Origin: Cantharellus purpuraceus
Lineage: Eukaryota; Basidiomycota; Agaricomycetes; Cantharellales; Hydnaceae
Reading direction: 5' to 3'
Length of the DNA stretch: 64,000 nt
Assembly (NCBI GenBank): GCA_025174535.1
Contig: JALBUN010000001.1
Coordinates: 2,852,001-2,916,000, forward strand
The notes under the pieces were generated by a model. It was given only the letters and a program-made list of their open reading frames with translations, was not told the DNA's origin and did not search any database. Of this stretch, positions 23,101 to 32,565 are shown piece by piece (position 1 is the stretch's first letter; each line of letters starts with the position of its first letter). The position numbers and the translations under genes were made by a program.

Positions 23101-23668
23101 GACGCTTATTCAGAAATACAACAAATACGTATGTACAACCTATTTTCCTCAAATTTTATACAATACACTTCAATTCAAACTTATTTTCATATTTCAACAT
23201 GATTCTCAAATTTTACACAATATACTAGATTAAAACATATTTTGATATTTTGGCATAATTCTCAAAAATAATTCTTTTTTTCCTGATTTAGTGGTGGCAA
23301 CTCTCTTGAGGGAACATCCAAATATCATTGATTCTTTCTTATACAATACTTATAACATAATTTGAACTATCTTTAATCCCCACCTGGTATTTGTATATCT
23401 AAATACCCTATATAATACCAATTATATTCATATATACATTCCTATTATATCCATGTAAATAATTATGTTCATCTCAACCAAATATCTTATCTTTTAAAGT
23501 TTATTAAAATATAGAATATATGTTTATATTTATGAAAATTTCACACATCTGAAATCTTTTAAGATATCCAAATTGTAACTCCCTGGCTTTATGTATCATT
23601 GAAATTCTGATGTATATCTCATATACATCAGAATATTGTATACTGACATGATTCCGAACAAGCGTCTA
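23101..23668 (+). repeat. Left 570 bp terminal repeat (MITE-like)
   Basis: It starts GACGCTTATTCAGAAATAC and ends GATTCCGAACAAGCGTC. By eye it differs from the right copy at only one position (AAGCGTC versus AAGTGTC), whereas the dispersed copies at 4.8 and 6.5 kb differ at many. Its inner flank is TAG, not TAA. Confidence 0.85.
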
Positions 23669-23745
23669 GGGAGGTCATTTTAAAAACAAAAATCATCACC
23701 TTATATCATCAACAAGCTTCTTTCTCCATAGATTTAGACATGCCA

Positions 23746-24243
23746 TTATGAATTCTTATCTTCATTGGTATGTCTGGACACTGTCCAACACAGCAAAGCC
23801 AATAGTATACCAATACTAGTTATGTAGATCATGTGCACTGTACGGCCAAGATATAGTTTCTGCCTATTTATATCTGGGCCTGGCTGTCTAACAAACGCCT
23901 GATTCACATGTGTGGTTATAATGTGTGCATATCCAGAGGTTGGATCAGAACCACTTACAAATCTGTTGGTTTTATTCAGAAAACCTGCAAATTCTGCTAC
24001 AAAAATAGGATCACTTTCATTATAGCCTATTTTATCAGGTTGTAGACCAAGAAATACATATTTGATATGAGGATACTTTGAAAGCTGGAACACTTCACCT
24101 TCAGCATATGAACGGTCCAGATACTGCCCAAAGGGGTACCAGTCACATGTTGTACAATTAGCTAGCCGGTGTGGATTGCTGTGAAAAGGCTTTTGGTAAA
24201 ACTGTTGATTGAGACGCTGTTTCAGTAATGGATCAGTCTCCAT
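23746..24243 (-). CDS. Unknown protein with C-terminal membrane segment (165 aa)
   Basis: The frame opens METDPLLKQRLNQQF. Its middle is polar, with a paired cysteine motif (NCTTCDWYPFG), and it ends with a single hydrophobic helix (IYITSIGILLALLCWTV) plus a short charged tail. That pattern suggests a tail-anchored or type I membrane protein. It lies 182 bp downstream of the transposase, on the same strand. I do not recognise the family, and a further upstream exon cannot be excluded. An integral membrane protein is unusual cargo for a Harbinger element. Confidence 0.55.
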   Translation of the reverse strand: METDPLLKQRLNQQFYQKPFHSNPHRLANCTTCDWYPFGQYLDRSYAEGEVFQLSKYPHIKYVFLGLQPDKIGYNESDPIFVAEFAGFLNKTNRFVSGSDPTSGYAHIITTHVNQAFVRQPGPDINRQKLYLGRTVHMIYITSIGILLALLCWTVSRHTNEDKNS

Positions 24244-24425
24244 AGATACCTATAAGTATAAAACATACAAATATTCAATTTTATTCTGGGAAAAAAATTT
24301 ACAGTTGAATGTAGCATAGGTATACAATAATACTATTACTATTGTCTTTCCAATACTCTTTAATACATTCTGTAGATTTAAAGCTTGATGTTGCTTCCCA
24401 AGTTTTCTCTGCATAACATTTCCAT

Positions 24426-25774
24426 TTAACTAAATATTCTACGTACTTTCCTTTTTCTTTGCCTTATTATTTGTTCTACTTCATTTTCAGTCTCATAATG
24501 CATCTCCACATCATACTCACATCTTTCTAATAGTCGTTGTTGAGATAGAGTCATCTTGTCAACATCTTCTGCTCTTTCCAGTAATGATCTGGGTGGCTCA
24601 ATATCTGGGTCCTCTTCCTCAGGGTAATCAAAATATTGTTCACACCATTTTTCATGATAAGGGGATGGTTTGATCTTACGTAGTTCTACAAATTTCTTAA
24701 TATTCCATAATAGACATGCTACCTTTAATTCCAGATTAAAGACAGCAGGATTTGTAGTTCTAATAGATCTCTTATTATCAAATTTTTCAAACAATATTGC
24801 AAACCCTCCAAAGAATGCTTCTACTGTTGAACTAAAGGCACCAAACTTCTTATTAAAAATCTTTTCTTCAGGTTTAAGTTCAACATTTTTTGGCTTCCGA
24901 AAAGGATAAAAGAAGTTCTTAGGCTTTAATATACTTGCCTTTACTACTTCTGGAATAGCAGATGGATAAGCTCCATCAAAGCCTATCTGATCATTCTTAT
25001 CTATTTTATTCCATACAGCCATCTCTACAAACATTTTTGCATCAGGATTTAGTTTACATGCCAATGAAGGTGAGGTGAATAGAACCATTTGATTAATGTC
25101 AATGCATACTTGAGTACGAAATCCTGCCTTTTTAAATTTATGTGAGTACCCCTCTTCAGATGTCGATCCAATCAAAATTCCTCTTGTATCATGACCATCA
25201 AGAAGTAATGTCACTGATTCCATTTTTGGAGGATTCTTTATAAGAGCTGATAATATCCTTATTATTATATTTGAGAACATTGTACTCAGTGAATCAGTAA
25301 CTTGTTTATCTAGATCAAAGTTAAGATGATGCAGACGACCATAAAATTCCTTATGAACATCATAAAAGCTACTTGATGGCATGAAATTTCCTATTTCTTC
25401 ATAAGTAGGACCTTTGAGTAGATGATATAGTACTAACAAGCCTTTTTCTATCTCTCTATAAGGTGTAGAATGTTCTTCAACTGAAAACAATACCACAAGA
25501 AAGAAAAATACTGGTATTGGTCCAAGCTTGTTATATACTACTTTTTTTACATCATCCATGTCATTCATATCTTTTAGTTTTGTTCTATGATATTTTTGTG
25601 TTCTAAGACAGGCCACTTTGTGTATAGAAAATTCCAATGATTGTCCATCAACTTATTATATGCTCTGTCCCTTTGATCATTCCACATTTTAAGTTGCTGA
25701 AGCTCTTTTTCTTCTTTCTCTTTTTGCTCTTTCTCTTTTTGCTCCTTTGTGTGTTTTTGCTGGTCTGAGGGCAT
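24426..25774 (-). CDS. PIF/Harbinger-like DDE transposase
   Basis: The 403-aa frame (25637-24426) has a helix-turn-helix-like segment (residues ~76-100, GPTYEEIGNFMPSSSFYDVH). It is followed by a DDE_Tnp_4-type core: LLLDGHD (Asp147), QIGFDGAYP (Asp221) and SSTVEAFFGGF (Glu273). These are the residues that would bind metal for strand transfer at the terminal repeats. A Lys/Glu/Gln-rich leader, MPSDQQKHTKEQKEKEQ, lies in another frame at 25774-25574 and overlaps it. An A-run indel, an intron or a frameshift must join the two. The TAA/TTA target sites of the repeats fit this family. Confidence 0.8.
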
Positions 25775-25870
25775 TTTGACTAAGATACTCTTATATTACA
25801 GTAAAACAAAAATATGTTCATTTTTTTGATAATTGAATTTTAAATTAAATAATATTTATTCTATGAAGCT
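25775..25870. promoter_or_regulatory. Short bidirectional intergenic spacer
   Basis: 96 bp of AT-rich DNA (including AAATTAAATAATATTTATT) separate the transposase start (minus) from the 216-aa ORF (plus). Promoters of both must lie here or inside the genes. Confidence 0.4.
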
Positions 25871-26521
25871 ATGTTGTCTGTCTCTAAGCAAGTTGTTAGT
25901 AAAATATCTACTGTCTTTGTTAAAAAAGAACCAGAGGATGATGAAAATCCTTTGTATATAGACTCTGACACCATCTACATAAAATTCAGATTAAGAAATC
26001 CCCCAAAGGACTTCTTTCCAGCTGGATCGGTTTCTCAGGAAAGAGATAAAACACCAGAAGCACTGTACAATAAGATGATTGAAAAGGGCAATGAAATAAG
26101 TAATTCAACCTGGATTCAACAAAATCATTGTATGTCAAGTCTGCAAACCATGCAACAGGATAATCTGCCTAGTTGTAATATTTCTATTGCTAGAGAAACT
26201 GGCAAGAAGTGTGATATTTCTATTGCTGGGGAAACTTGTAAGAACTGTGATGTGTATAACAATTTGGTTACATCAATGGTTGTTGCATTGAAACAACAGC
26301 AGAGAGTTTTCAAGAAAAGTAAAATCACAATCTATGGTATGATCATAACTAAGGATGGTAGGTTAAAATTATATGAAACCACCAATAACAATCAGGGTGT
26401 TTCAATTGTTGTATATCCTTCCTCTGGATACAGCATAGAAGCTCAGTTTGAAGAGTGTTCTAATGCTATTGACATTATATTCCAAAGTATAAGAAATCAG
26501 ATGTTCAAAGAATCCTCATAA
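25871..26521 (+). CDS. Unknown 216-aa protein divergent from the transposase
   Basis: This intact frame begins MLSVSKQVVSKIS. It has an acidic stretch (KKEPEDDENPLYIDSD) and a short internal duplication (CNISIARETGKKC then CDISIAGETCKNC), giving clustered cysteines. The C-terminal half is compact (KITIYGMIITKDGRLKLYE). Harbingers usually encode a second, DNA-binding protein divergent from or next to the transposase. This ORF occupies that place, but no Myb/SANT repeat was seen. Function unknown. Confidence 0.55.
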   Translation: MLSVSKQVVSKISTVFVKKEPEDDENPLYIDSDTIYIKFRLRNPPKDFFPAGSVSQERDKTPEALYNKMIEKGNEISNSTWIQQNHCMSSLQTMQQDNLPSCNISIARETGKKCDISIAGETCKNCDVYNNLVTSMVVALKQQQRVFKKSKITIYGMIITKDGRLKLYETTNNNQGVSIVVYPSSGYSIEAQFEECSNAIDIIFQSIRNQMFKESS

Positions 26522-26539
26522 GGAGTTGATTTAAAAGTC

Positions 26540-26994
26540 CTAGTTTCTACACTCACAACATTTTTCATCTATTTTCACTTGGATAATTTCAAGATTTGAA
26601 CTTTTGTTCACACAACAATAAGTACCATTAGTATCATGATGAGTATTTTTGAATGTTCAGAGCTCTTAGGACATTTAATATCCTTACAATCTGTAACTAC
26701 AGATGTAGTAGTTATATGATTGCACTTCCAAGTAATTTGAATTTTTTCACTATCACCACACATGCCTTCATTTGAGTGAATAAAAATATTGCATATTCAC
26801 TTATCTGATTTATCTTATACTTGTTGTAGTGCACATAGTGGTAGCTGAATCTCATTGTCATCATAAGTAACAGTTATTAGCAAAGTGTCATCTGACAAAG
26901 TGCCAGTTACTAATGTAACAATACCTGTCACTGTCATTTGTGTTCTTGCATTGATAAATGATACCTTATCACCAATCTCGGGTATATTCAACAT
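26540..26994 (-). pseudogene. Cys-rich ORF of the 8 kb element, frameshifted
   Basis: Exon 1 reads MLNIPEIGDKVSFINARTQM and ends ALQQ at a GT donor. After a probable intron of ~55 bp, a Cys-rich segment follows (CGDSEKIQITWKCNH, CKDIKCPKSSEHSK). The frame is lost in an A5 run near 26646; restoring one base would continue through further cysteines (YCCV, EKCCECRN) to a stop at 26540. The regular cysteines suggest a small metal-binding or disulphide domain. Not recognised. Confidence 0.4.
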
Positions 26995-27032
26995 GGTGTC
27001 TCTGGTTATTATATATTAATTTTCAAAACTCA

Positions 27033-27533
27033 TTATTTCTCATCTAATTTCCTATCAAGTATATCTACAAACTTCTTAAATGCTTCAAAACACTGTAGAA
27101 CATTCTTTCTACTATTAATATGTTTCATACCTGTTACTGTTACAGGAAAACAACACCTTACATTTGTTATCACTTCTGAAAACAACCCTTCTGTGATAGC
27201 ATGATCAAGCTCTCTTGTAACAGTTACTAGGTAAAACTGGGGGACTTTTCTCGATGTTTGAATGCAAGGTATTGTCATTTCCTCTAAAGCACTTTTTCCC
27301 TTATTCTTCCTTATCTAAGTATGTAAAAATTTTCTTGAAGACTCCTTTAAACATTTCACATCATCTTTTTGTAATCAAAACTGAGGATCTCATCATCAGT
27401 ATCTAAAGTAATATCTCTAAAATCTGTCTCAAAAAACTGTTTAGTCCATTGTGTGTCAACCATTATACCATAATCCCAAAGATCATGAGAACTCCAATCA
27501 TTGCACTTCTTATCTTTACCCATGATGTCAATA
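27033..27533 (-). CDS. Putative two-exon gene of the 8 kb element
   Basis: Exon 1 reads MGKDKKCNDWSSHDLWDYG to about 27370 and ends at a GT donor. Exon 2 contains EEMTIPCIQTSRKVPQFYL and ends DRKLDEK at 27033. The intron is inferred from in-frame stops between the exons, and its acceptor is not certain. About 140 residues. No family recognised. Confidence 0.4.
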
Positions 27534-27641
27534 AAGAAGGATATATAAAATTTATTTACTAGATATGTGCATAGTTCTGAAGAGCAGAATGTCCATATTT
27601 TTATCTAATATTTATAAATTGAATTATATATATTTTCTAAA

Positions 27642-28015
27642 GTTGTCAATAGCCAGATGCATGCACTCGTTCTGAATACTACAACAAAGTCCCATACAGA
27701 ATTCCCTGTCCTTTCATCTATCATTCTTCTACCAGTTCCTTGTTTCCTATCTTGCCAGTCTTTCATTCCAAATTCTTTGCTGCATAGCTAAATAGGTGTA
27801 CCAGCCGATTGGATATTATCATATCATGGTAATGACGTCGGATGGAAGGTCACCTTGTCAGGAGCAGTTTGATCACATTATCAAAGGACACCCTTTTGGC
27901 TGTGAGGGTTGATAATGATGCACTTACTGAGCAGACAGTAGGTGAGACTTTGCAGCGGCATGGTGTACCAGATAATTGAATCGTTGTCCTTGAGCAGCCC
28001 GATGATGTCACTCGG
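27642..28015 (+). pseudogene. Captured gene fragment of unknown origin
   Basis: This stretch is less AT-rich than its surroundings. A frame from 27842 reads MEGHLVRSSLITLSKDTLL, then VDNDALTEQTVGETLQRHG, a TGA at 27977, then IVVLEQPDDVTR. It looks like part of a conserved protein that has no start or end here. It stops at the family-C piece. The upstream ~200 bp shows nothing clear. Confidence 0.35.
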
Positions 28016-28557
28016 TGTCGGTTCGCTTATGGAATAGATCCTATAAGCCTGCATGCAATGGTCCTAGCAAGCAGACGGTGTGTAACGCAGTTGTTCAGCA
28101 CTCCAAAGATCAATCAGGGCGAGGGGTACGTAACAGGGAAGTGGGATAGTGCTCTGTGGTTGGATGAGGATGGGAGCAAAAGGTCGGTCCCGATGGCTGA
28201 TCGTGCTCTGTGACTGGATGACAATGCGGAGCCCGGTTGGGAGGTACGCGAAAGCTGGTTTCAGGAGAAGCAACCTCTCGGTGGCGGAGGGAAATCTGAT
28301 CGTTGAACCAAGGTGTTTTACCTCAGTGTAGAGATGATGGATTGTGATGTAGAGTGTAGACTTAGAGCGTTGGCTGAAAACTTGTTTTTTGATTCCAAAG
28401 GCAAAAACTAGCGCCCTTTTATATACAAATTCCCAGGGCACAACGACACAATATGAGGAGCAAATGATGCAAGAAATGCTGATCAAGCCAGCTGACGAAG
28501 CGTGTGAAGTTGAGCTACTAAAGGGGAAATCATGGAGAAATGAAACGACAGATAGGG
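28016..28557 (-). repeat. Truncated family-C unit inside the 8 kb element
   Basis: It starts TGTCGGTTCGCTTATGG, as at 1559 and 32566, and is ~542 bp long, ending CAGATAGGG. It includes the TATATAAAAGG box on the minus strand but not the ORF. It is a later insertion or recombination into the cargo. Confidence 0.75.
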
Positions 28558-28572
28558 ACATCATTAGACTGC

Positions 28573-29996
28573 TCATGGACAGCCATTCACTCCAAGGTGA
28601 CCTTGTATCCTACGTCTTCGGAGGCTTACATTACTGGGTTCTCCCTCTACATCTTTTTCTTGAACTAGGAATTTGAGATTGATCAGAGTCTGAATCAGAT
28701 TGATCAGAGTCTGAATCAGATTGATCAGAGTCTGAATCAGATTGTTCAGAGTCTGAATCAGATTGATCAGAGTCTGAATCAGATTGATCAGAGTCTGAAT
28801 CAGATTGATCAGAGTCTGAATCAGATTGATCAGAGTCTGAATCAGATTGATCAGAGTCTGAATCAGATTGATCAGAGTCTGAATCAGATTGATCAGAGTC
28901 TGAATCAGATTGATCAGAGTCTGAATCAGATTGATCAGAGTCTGAATCAGATTGATCAGAGTCTGAATCAGATTGATCAGAGTCTGAATCAGATCGTTCC
29001 TTAGACCTTTTTTCTTGATGCCTTGAACTAGGAGTTTGAGATCGTTCATTAGACCTTTTTCTTGATGCCTTAAACCTTGAGTCATTCCTTGCTTCCATGT
29101 TTGAAAATTAATCCTATTACCATCTACGTCATATGATGACATTTCATTCTTTCTAGTATATATTGTAGATAGTTTTCTAGGCTCACCATTTATGAATAAT
29201 TCCATTCTATTTAGTCTACAAGACTGATCTGAGTCTATAAGTATATAGTCTACACCTCTTTTCACTATCTTAAATGTCACCTTTCTGGTACCATTTTCCT
29301 GTAACCTTGTTACCTCCTGTTCTTGTTTTCCAGCCCAGTGATTCATATCAAATTTCCAGTCAACAATCTCAGATATTATTGCTTTATATTTATCACCCTG
29401 TTTCTGAAGTTTATTAATGTCTGTTCCAAGTTCCACTACAGTATCATCTGTTTCTACAATCCACTCATGCACTTCAGATTTCCATTCCACAATGTCTGAT
29501 ATTGTTGCAATACATCTATTAACCTGTTTCTGAAGTTTATGAATATCTGTTCTATAGTCCAATATAAGATTCTCTGCATTATGTGTATTGACCTGTTGAT
29601 GAATATCTGTTCCATGGTCTGATATTGTGGCAACACACCTATTAACCTGTCTCTGAAGTTTATGAATATCTGTTCCAAATCCTGATACAATATCATTCAT
29701 TTCACTCATCCATTCATCTAAATTCTCTTTCCTGTCTGTCAAAGTAGTTATAATTGTATTTTTTCCTCAACCTGTTTCTTAAGCACCTGAATTTCCTGAC
29801 TCTGGGAATTAACCTGTTGTTCAAGCATAGTGATCTGCCTATCCTTTTCACTCATCCAAGACTTGACATTTATAAGATCAGATATTAATTCATCTTTTAC
29901 TTCCATTTGACTTGCCATAGCTTTTATCAGTGCATCATTGTCACTTATCCAGCCTTTGATTGCTTTTATATCTTCAAAGATTTGTGGCATTTTCAA
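28573..29996 (-). CDS. Long coiled-coil protein with repeated heptads
   Basis: On the minus strand, 29996-29748 reads MKMPQIFEDIKAIKGWISD, a coiled coil. It is followed after a few bases, in a different frame, by 29742-28573 (MTDRKENLDEWMSEMND). That part has three related repeats (GTDIHKLQRQVNRC / RTDIHKLQKQVNRC / GTDINKLQKQGDKY) and a compact domain (TFKIVKRGVDYILIDSDQS). A 21-bp minisatellite follows: one frame gives LIQTLIN heptads, the other SDSDSDQ repeats preceded by SRKRSNERS. An intron or indel probably joins the frames. It resembles no transposon protein I know. Confidence 0.45.
28678..28992. repeat. 21-bp minisatellite, about 15 units
   Basis: The unit is GATTGATCAGAGTCTGAATC plus A, repeated without interruption except one GATTGTTC variant at ~28741. 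Because the unit is 21 bp, each copy adds exactly seven codons. Confidence 0.9.
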
Positions 29997-30136
29997 ATCC
30001 CTCTCTGCTTATAAAACAGAAATGAAAAAACATAATAATCATTTTTTCTGAACATTTGATATTTTGTATAGGCAGTAGATATATACATCTTGCTTTCTTA
30101 ATAAAATGATTATTATGTTTTTATGTTATAAGCATT

Positions 30137-30463
30137 ATGAAGATGCTCTCTTTTATGCTTCAATGCAAGATAGAGTTTGATAGAAGAGTTAATGATTGGT
30201 ATATATCTCGGATAGGATCCCTCCATGATTTGTTTCTGAGGTAAGTTCCTTTATAAATATCAAGGTTCCAATCACTGACTTTATACAGATGTACTGATGG
30301 CACACTTCTGGAACAGAAATTAACAGAGTTATATACTAGTATGGAGCAGGATCATTATTTTCCACCACTTTGGATGGAAAATCTGATGGTATTGCACCCT
30401 AAAGTACGAGGGATAGTCATACAGTCTTATGTTAGAACAAGATTATCTACCACTATGCCCTAA
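30137..30463 (+). CDS. Small two-exon gene of the 8 kb element (~92 aa)
   Basis: Exon 1 (30137-30240) reads MKMLSFMLQCKIEFDRRVND and ends GAG. A 48-bp intron (30241-30288, GTAAGT...TTATACAG) precedes exon 2, which runs to a TAA at 30461 (YTSMEQDHYFPPLW, IQSYVRTRLSTTMP). Both splice signals are canonical and the frame is kept, which supports a real gene. Not recognised. Confidence 0.5.
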
Positions 30464-30532
30464 CTAAGTTACTTTGTTTTAAAAATAGCTTCACTGCATT
30501 AAAGGTGTTTGTTTCCAAGACTTTCCTAAGAC

Positions 30533-31095
30533 GCTTATTCAGAAATACAACAAATACGTATGTACAACCTATTTTCCTCAAATTTTATACAATACACTTC
30601 AATTCAAACTTATTTTCATATTTCAACATGATTCTCAAATTTTACACAATATACTAGATTAAAACATATTTTGATATTTTGGCATAATTCTCAAAAATAA
30701 TTCTTTTTTTCCTGATTTAGTGGTGGCAACTCTCTTGAGGGAACATCCAAATATCATTGATTCTTTCTTATACAATACTTATAACATAATTTGAACTATC
30801 TTTAATCCCCACCTGGTATTTGTATATCTAAATACCCTATATAATACCAATTATATTCATATATACATTCCTATTATATCCATGTAAATAATTATGTTCA
30901 TCTCAACCAAATATCTTATCTTTTAAAGTTTATTAAAATATAGAATATATGTTTATATTTATGAAAATTTCACACATCTGAAATCTTTTAAGATATCCAA
31001 ATTGTAACTCCCTGGCTTTATGTATCATTGAAATTCTGATGTATATCTCATATACATCAGAATATTGTATACTGACATGATTCCGAACAAGTGTC
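30533..31095 (+). repeat. Right 570 bp terminal repeat (MITE-like)
   Basis: It is flanked by TAA on both sides (CCTAA before, TAAGGG after). It is almost identical to the left copy and in the same orientation. It ends GATTCCGAACAAGTGTC. Confidence 0.85.
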
Positions 31096-31312
31096 TAAGG
31101 GAAAACCAGTTCCCATACAAGGACAATAAATTTGTGAACCCATTTCTGCATGGAAAATTCCTGAAAAAATATGAAAAAATAGAGAATATTTGAATGACCC
31201 TTAATCAGGACAAAGCAGCATATACATGCTGATATTTTAAGGCCATAAAGCAAAAATATACAATTTCAGGACTATAAACAAGATCTTTTCAGGGAAAACC
31301 AGTTCCCATACA
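31096..31312 (-). repeat. Remainder of the LTR-B inserted in F, with a duplicated tail
   Basis: 31096-31119 completes the LTR-B broken at 23100 (TAAGGGAAAACCAGTTCCCATACA region). 31120-31312 repeats the last ~190 bp of LTR-B, from AGGACAATAA to CCCATACA. GCACT follows, matching the left target site. Confidence 0.8.
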
Positions 31313-31715
31313 GCACTGCCAGCATGACTCACTCTACTGCAAGTCATCATTATGATGACTCCTTTCTTTATTCTATCTTTGTAGACTAACCAAGTTAGTC
31401 TACTAGTTGCTCACTTATATGAGTGACTGGAGGGGTTGGTATATGTCTGTACACCAGCAACAGCCAGTTTTCTAGTATTGACTAGAAAACTTCAATAATG
31501 AGGAAGAATCAATTGATTCTTCCTTTGGAAGTTCACAAAAGTGTTAATGGGTGTCTTAGTTCACACTGTTACACAGAACTCAACCAAGTATATTGGTTGT
31601 GCAATGTGATGTATAGTGTGGTTGTTAACTAAGTTCTGTCTACTACATGTGGACCCACACATATACTTGGGTCCACTGGCTTATATAATAACTATACATA
31701 TGCACTCCACCTCTG
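31313..31715 (-). repeat. F leader and probable LTR part, hairpin-rich
   Basis: It continues F from 21878 and parallels 6250-6490. The stems GTAGACTAAC/GTTAGTCTAC, GTTTTCTAGT/ACTAGAAAAC and AGGAAGAATCAA/TTGATTCTTCCT are present. Farther right come CAACCAA/TTGGTTG and GTGGACCC/GGGTCCAC. TGTTACACAGAACTC near 31568 may be an LTR terminus. The stretch is cut by an LTR-B variant. Confidence 0.6.
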
Positions 31716-32565
31716 AACCAGGCATTTGGCCTGAATTCAAGCTCAGATGTCTCTGATCAATAAATATTCTGTAACTTGACAACCACAGCATCTCAGGGCA
31801 CCATTTTCCATAGAGATTATGATCTGAGATGTGGCTATCCATGGCTATGCAAACCAGTGCAGAAAAACAGGGCAGATACCCTCTTTTTTGCCTGATCAGT
31901 GCCTAGTGCAGTGATCAGAGTAGGTGACTGGTTGGAATCTTCTACCCCTTTCTTCCATCTTCCACTAATTTCCAGTAGTTTCCCTCTATTATTAGATAGA
32001 AGATTCCAGAAGCATTATTCAGCCCCCTGATCAGTGTTGGTTCAGTGATCAGAGCAGATGATTGGCTTGGAATATTCTACCTCTTTCTTCCACCTTCCAC
32101 AACCTTCCAGCAGTTTCCATCTATTAATAGGTAGAATATTCCAGAACCATTAGTCAGCCCCTGTAAATATATAAGGAGGCCATTTTGCCTCTGAAATAGT
32201 AACCAATTTAATCACTTCTACCCATCTTCTGCATACCAGTGTGACTAGAGTGACATACAGTGTCATCCTCTATCTCAGTAACTGTTGATTACCAGTTCAA
32301 GGATCCTTTACAGTTGTGTAACTGTACTTGATTGCACTCAAAGTAGTGATATTCCTGCTTTGGGCGTGAGTGTAGTATCTACCTCGCATGACTACAAATC
32401 TACAGGGTGAGATTGTCTGTCAATAGTCCTGCCATTAGTGCTCTTGTTTAAGTAACTAGTGTGTACTGCCTTTGCAGAGCATTAGAAGCTTGAACTCATG
32501 TGAAGCAGTTATAGACTACATCACACATTGCTGTTACCTGCTTCAGAGTGTCACTGGTTAGACAG
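31716..32565 (+). repeat. LTR-B variant copy
   Basis: It is the reverse complement of most of 139-1100, including AGGTAGAATATTCCAG, the TATAAGGAGG box and the TCTACAGGGTGAGATTGTCTG stretch. It ends at the family-C unit (32566). Confidence 0.7.

Larger units (their letters stand above)
23101..31095. mobile_element. 8.0 kb Harbinger-like composite DNA element
   Basis: AT-rich DNA splits an LTR-B exactly between ...TTTTAA and TAAGGG, giving a TAA duplication as in PIF/Harbinger transposition. It is bounded by two almost identical ~570 bp repeats in direct orientation, each with its own terminal inverted repeats (GACGCTTATTCAG / reverse complement of CCGAACAAGCGTC). Inside are a DDE transposase and at least six other ORFs, some with introns. 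A truncated family-C piece was added at 28016-28557. Autonomous Harbingers normally carry a transposase and a Myb-like protein; this cargo is larger. Confidence 0.75.

Noticed and set aside
28678..28992. CRISPR-like or centromere-like array
   Set aside because: There are no spacers between units and the unit is 21 bp in coding frame, so it is a minisatellite within a gene.
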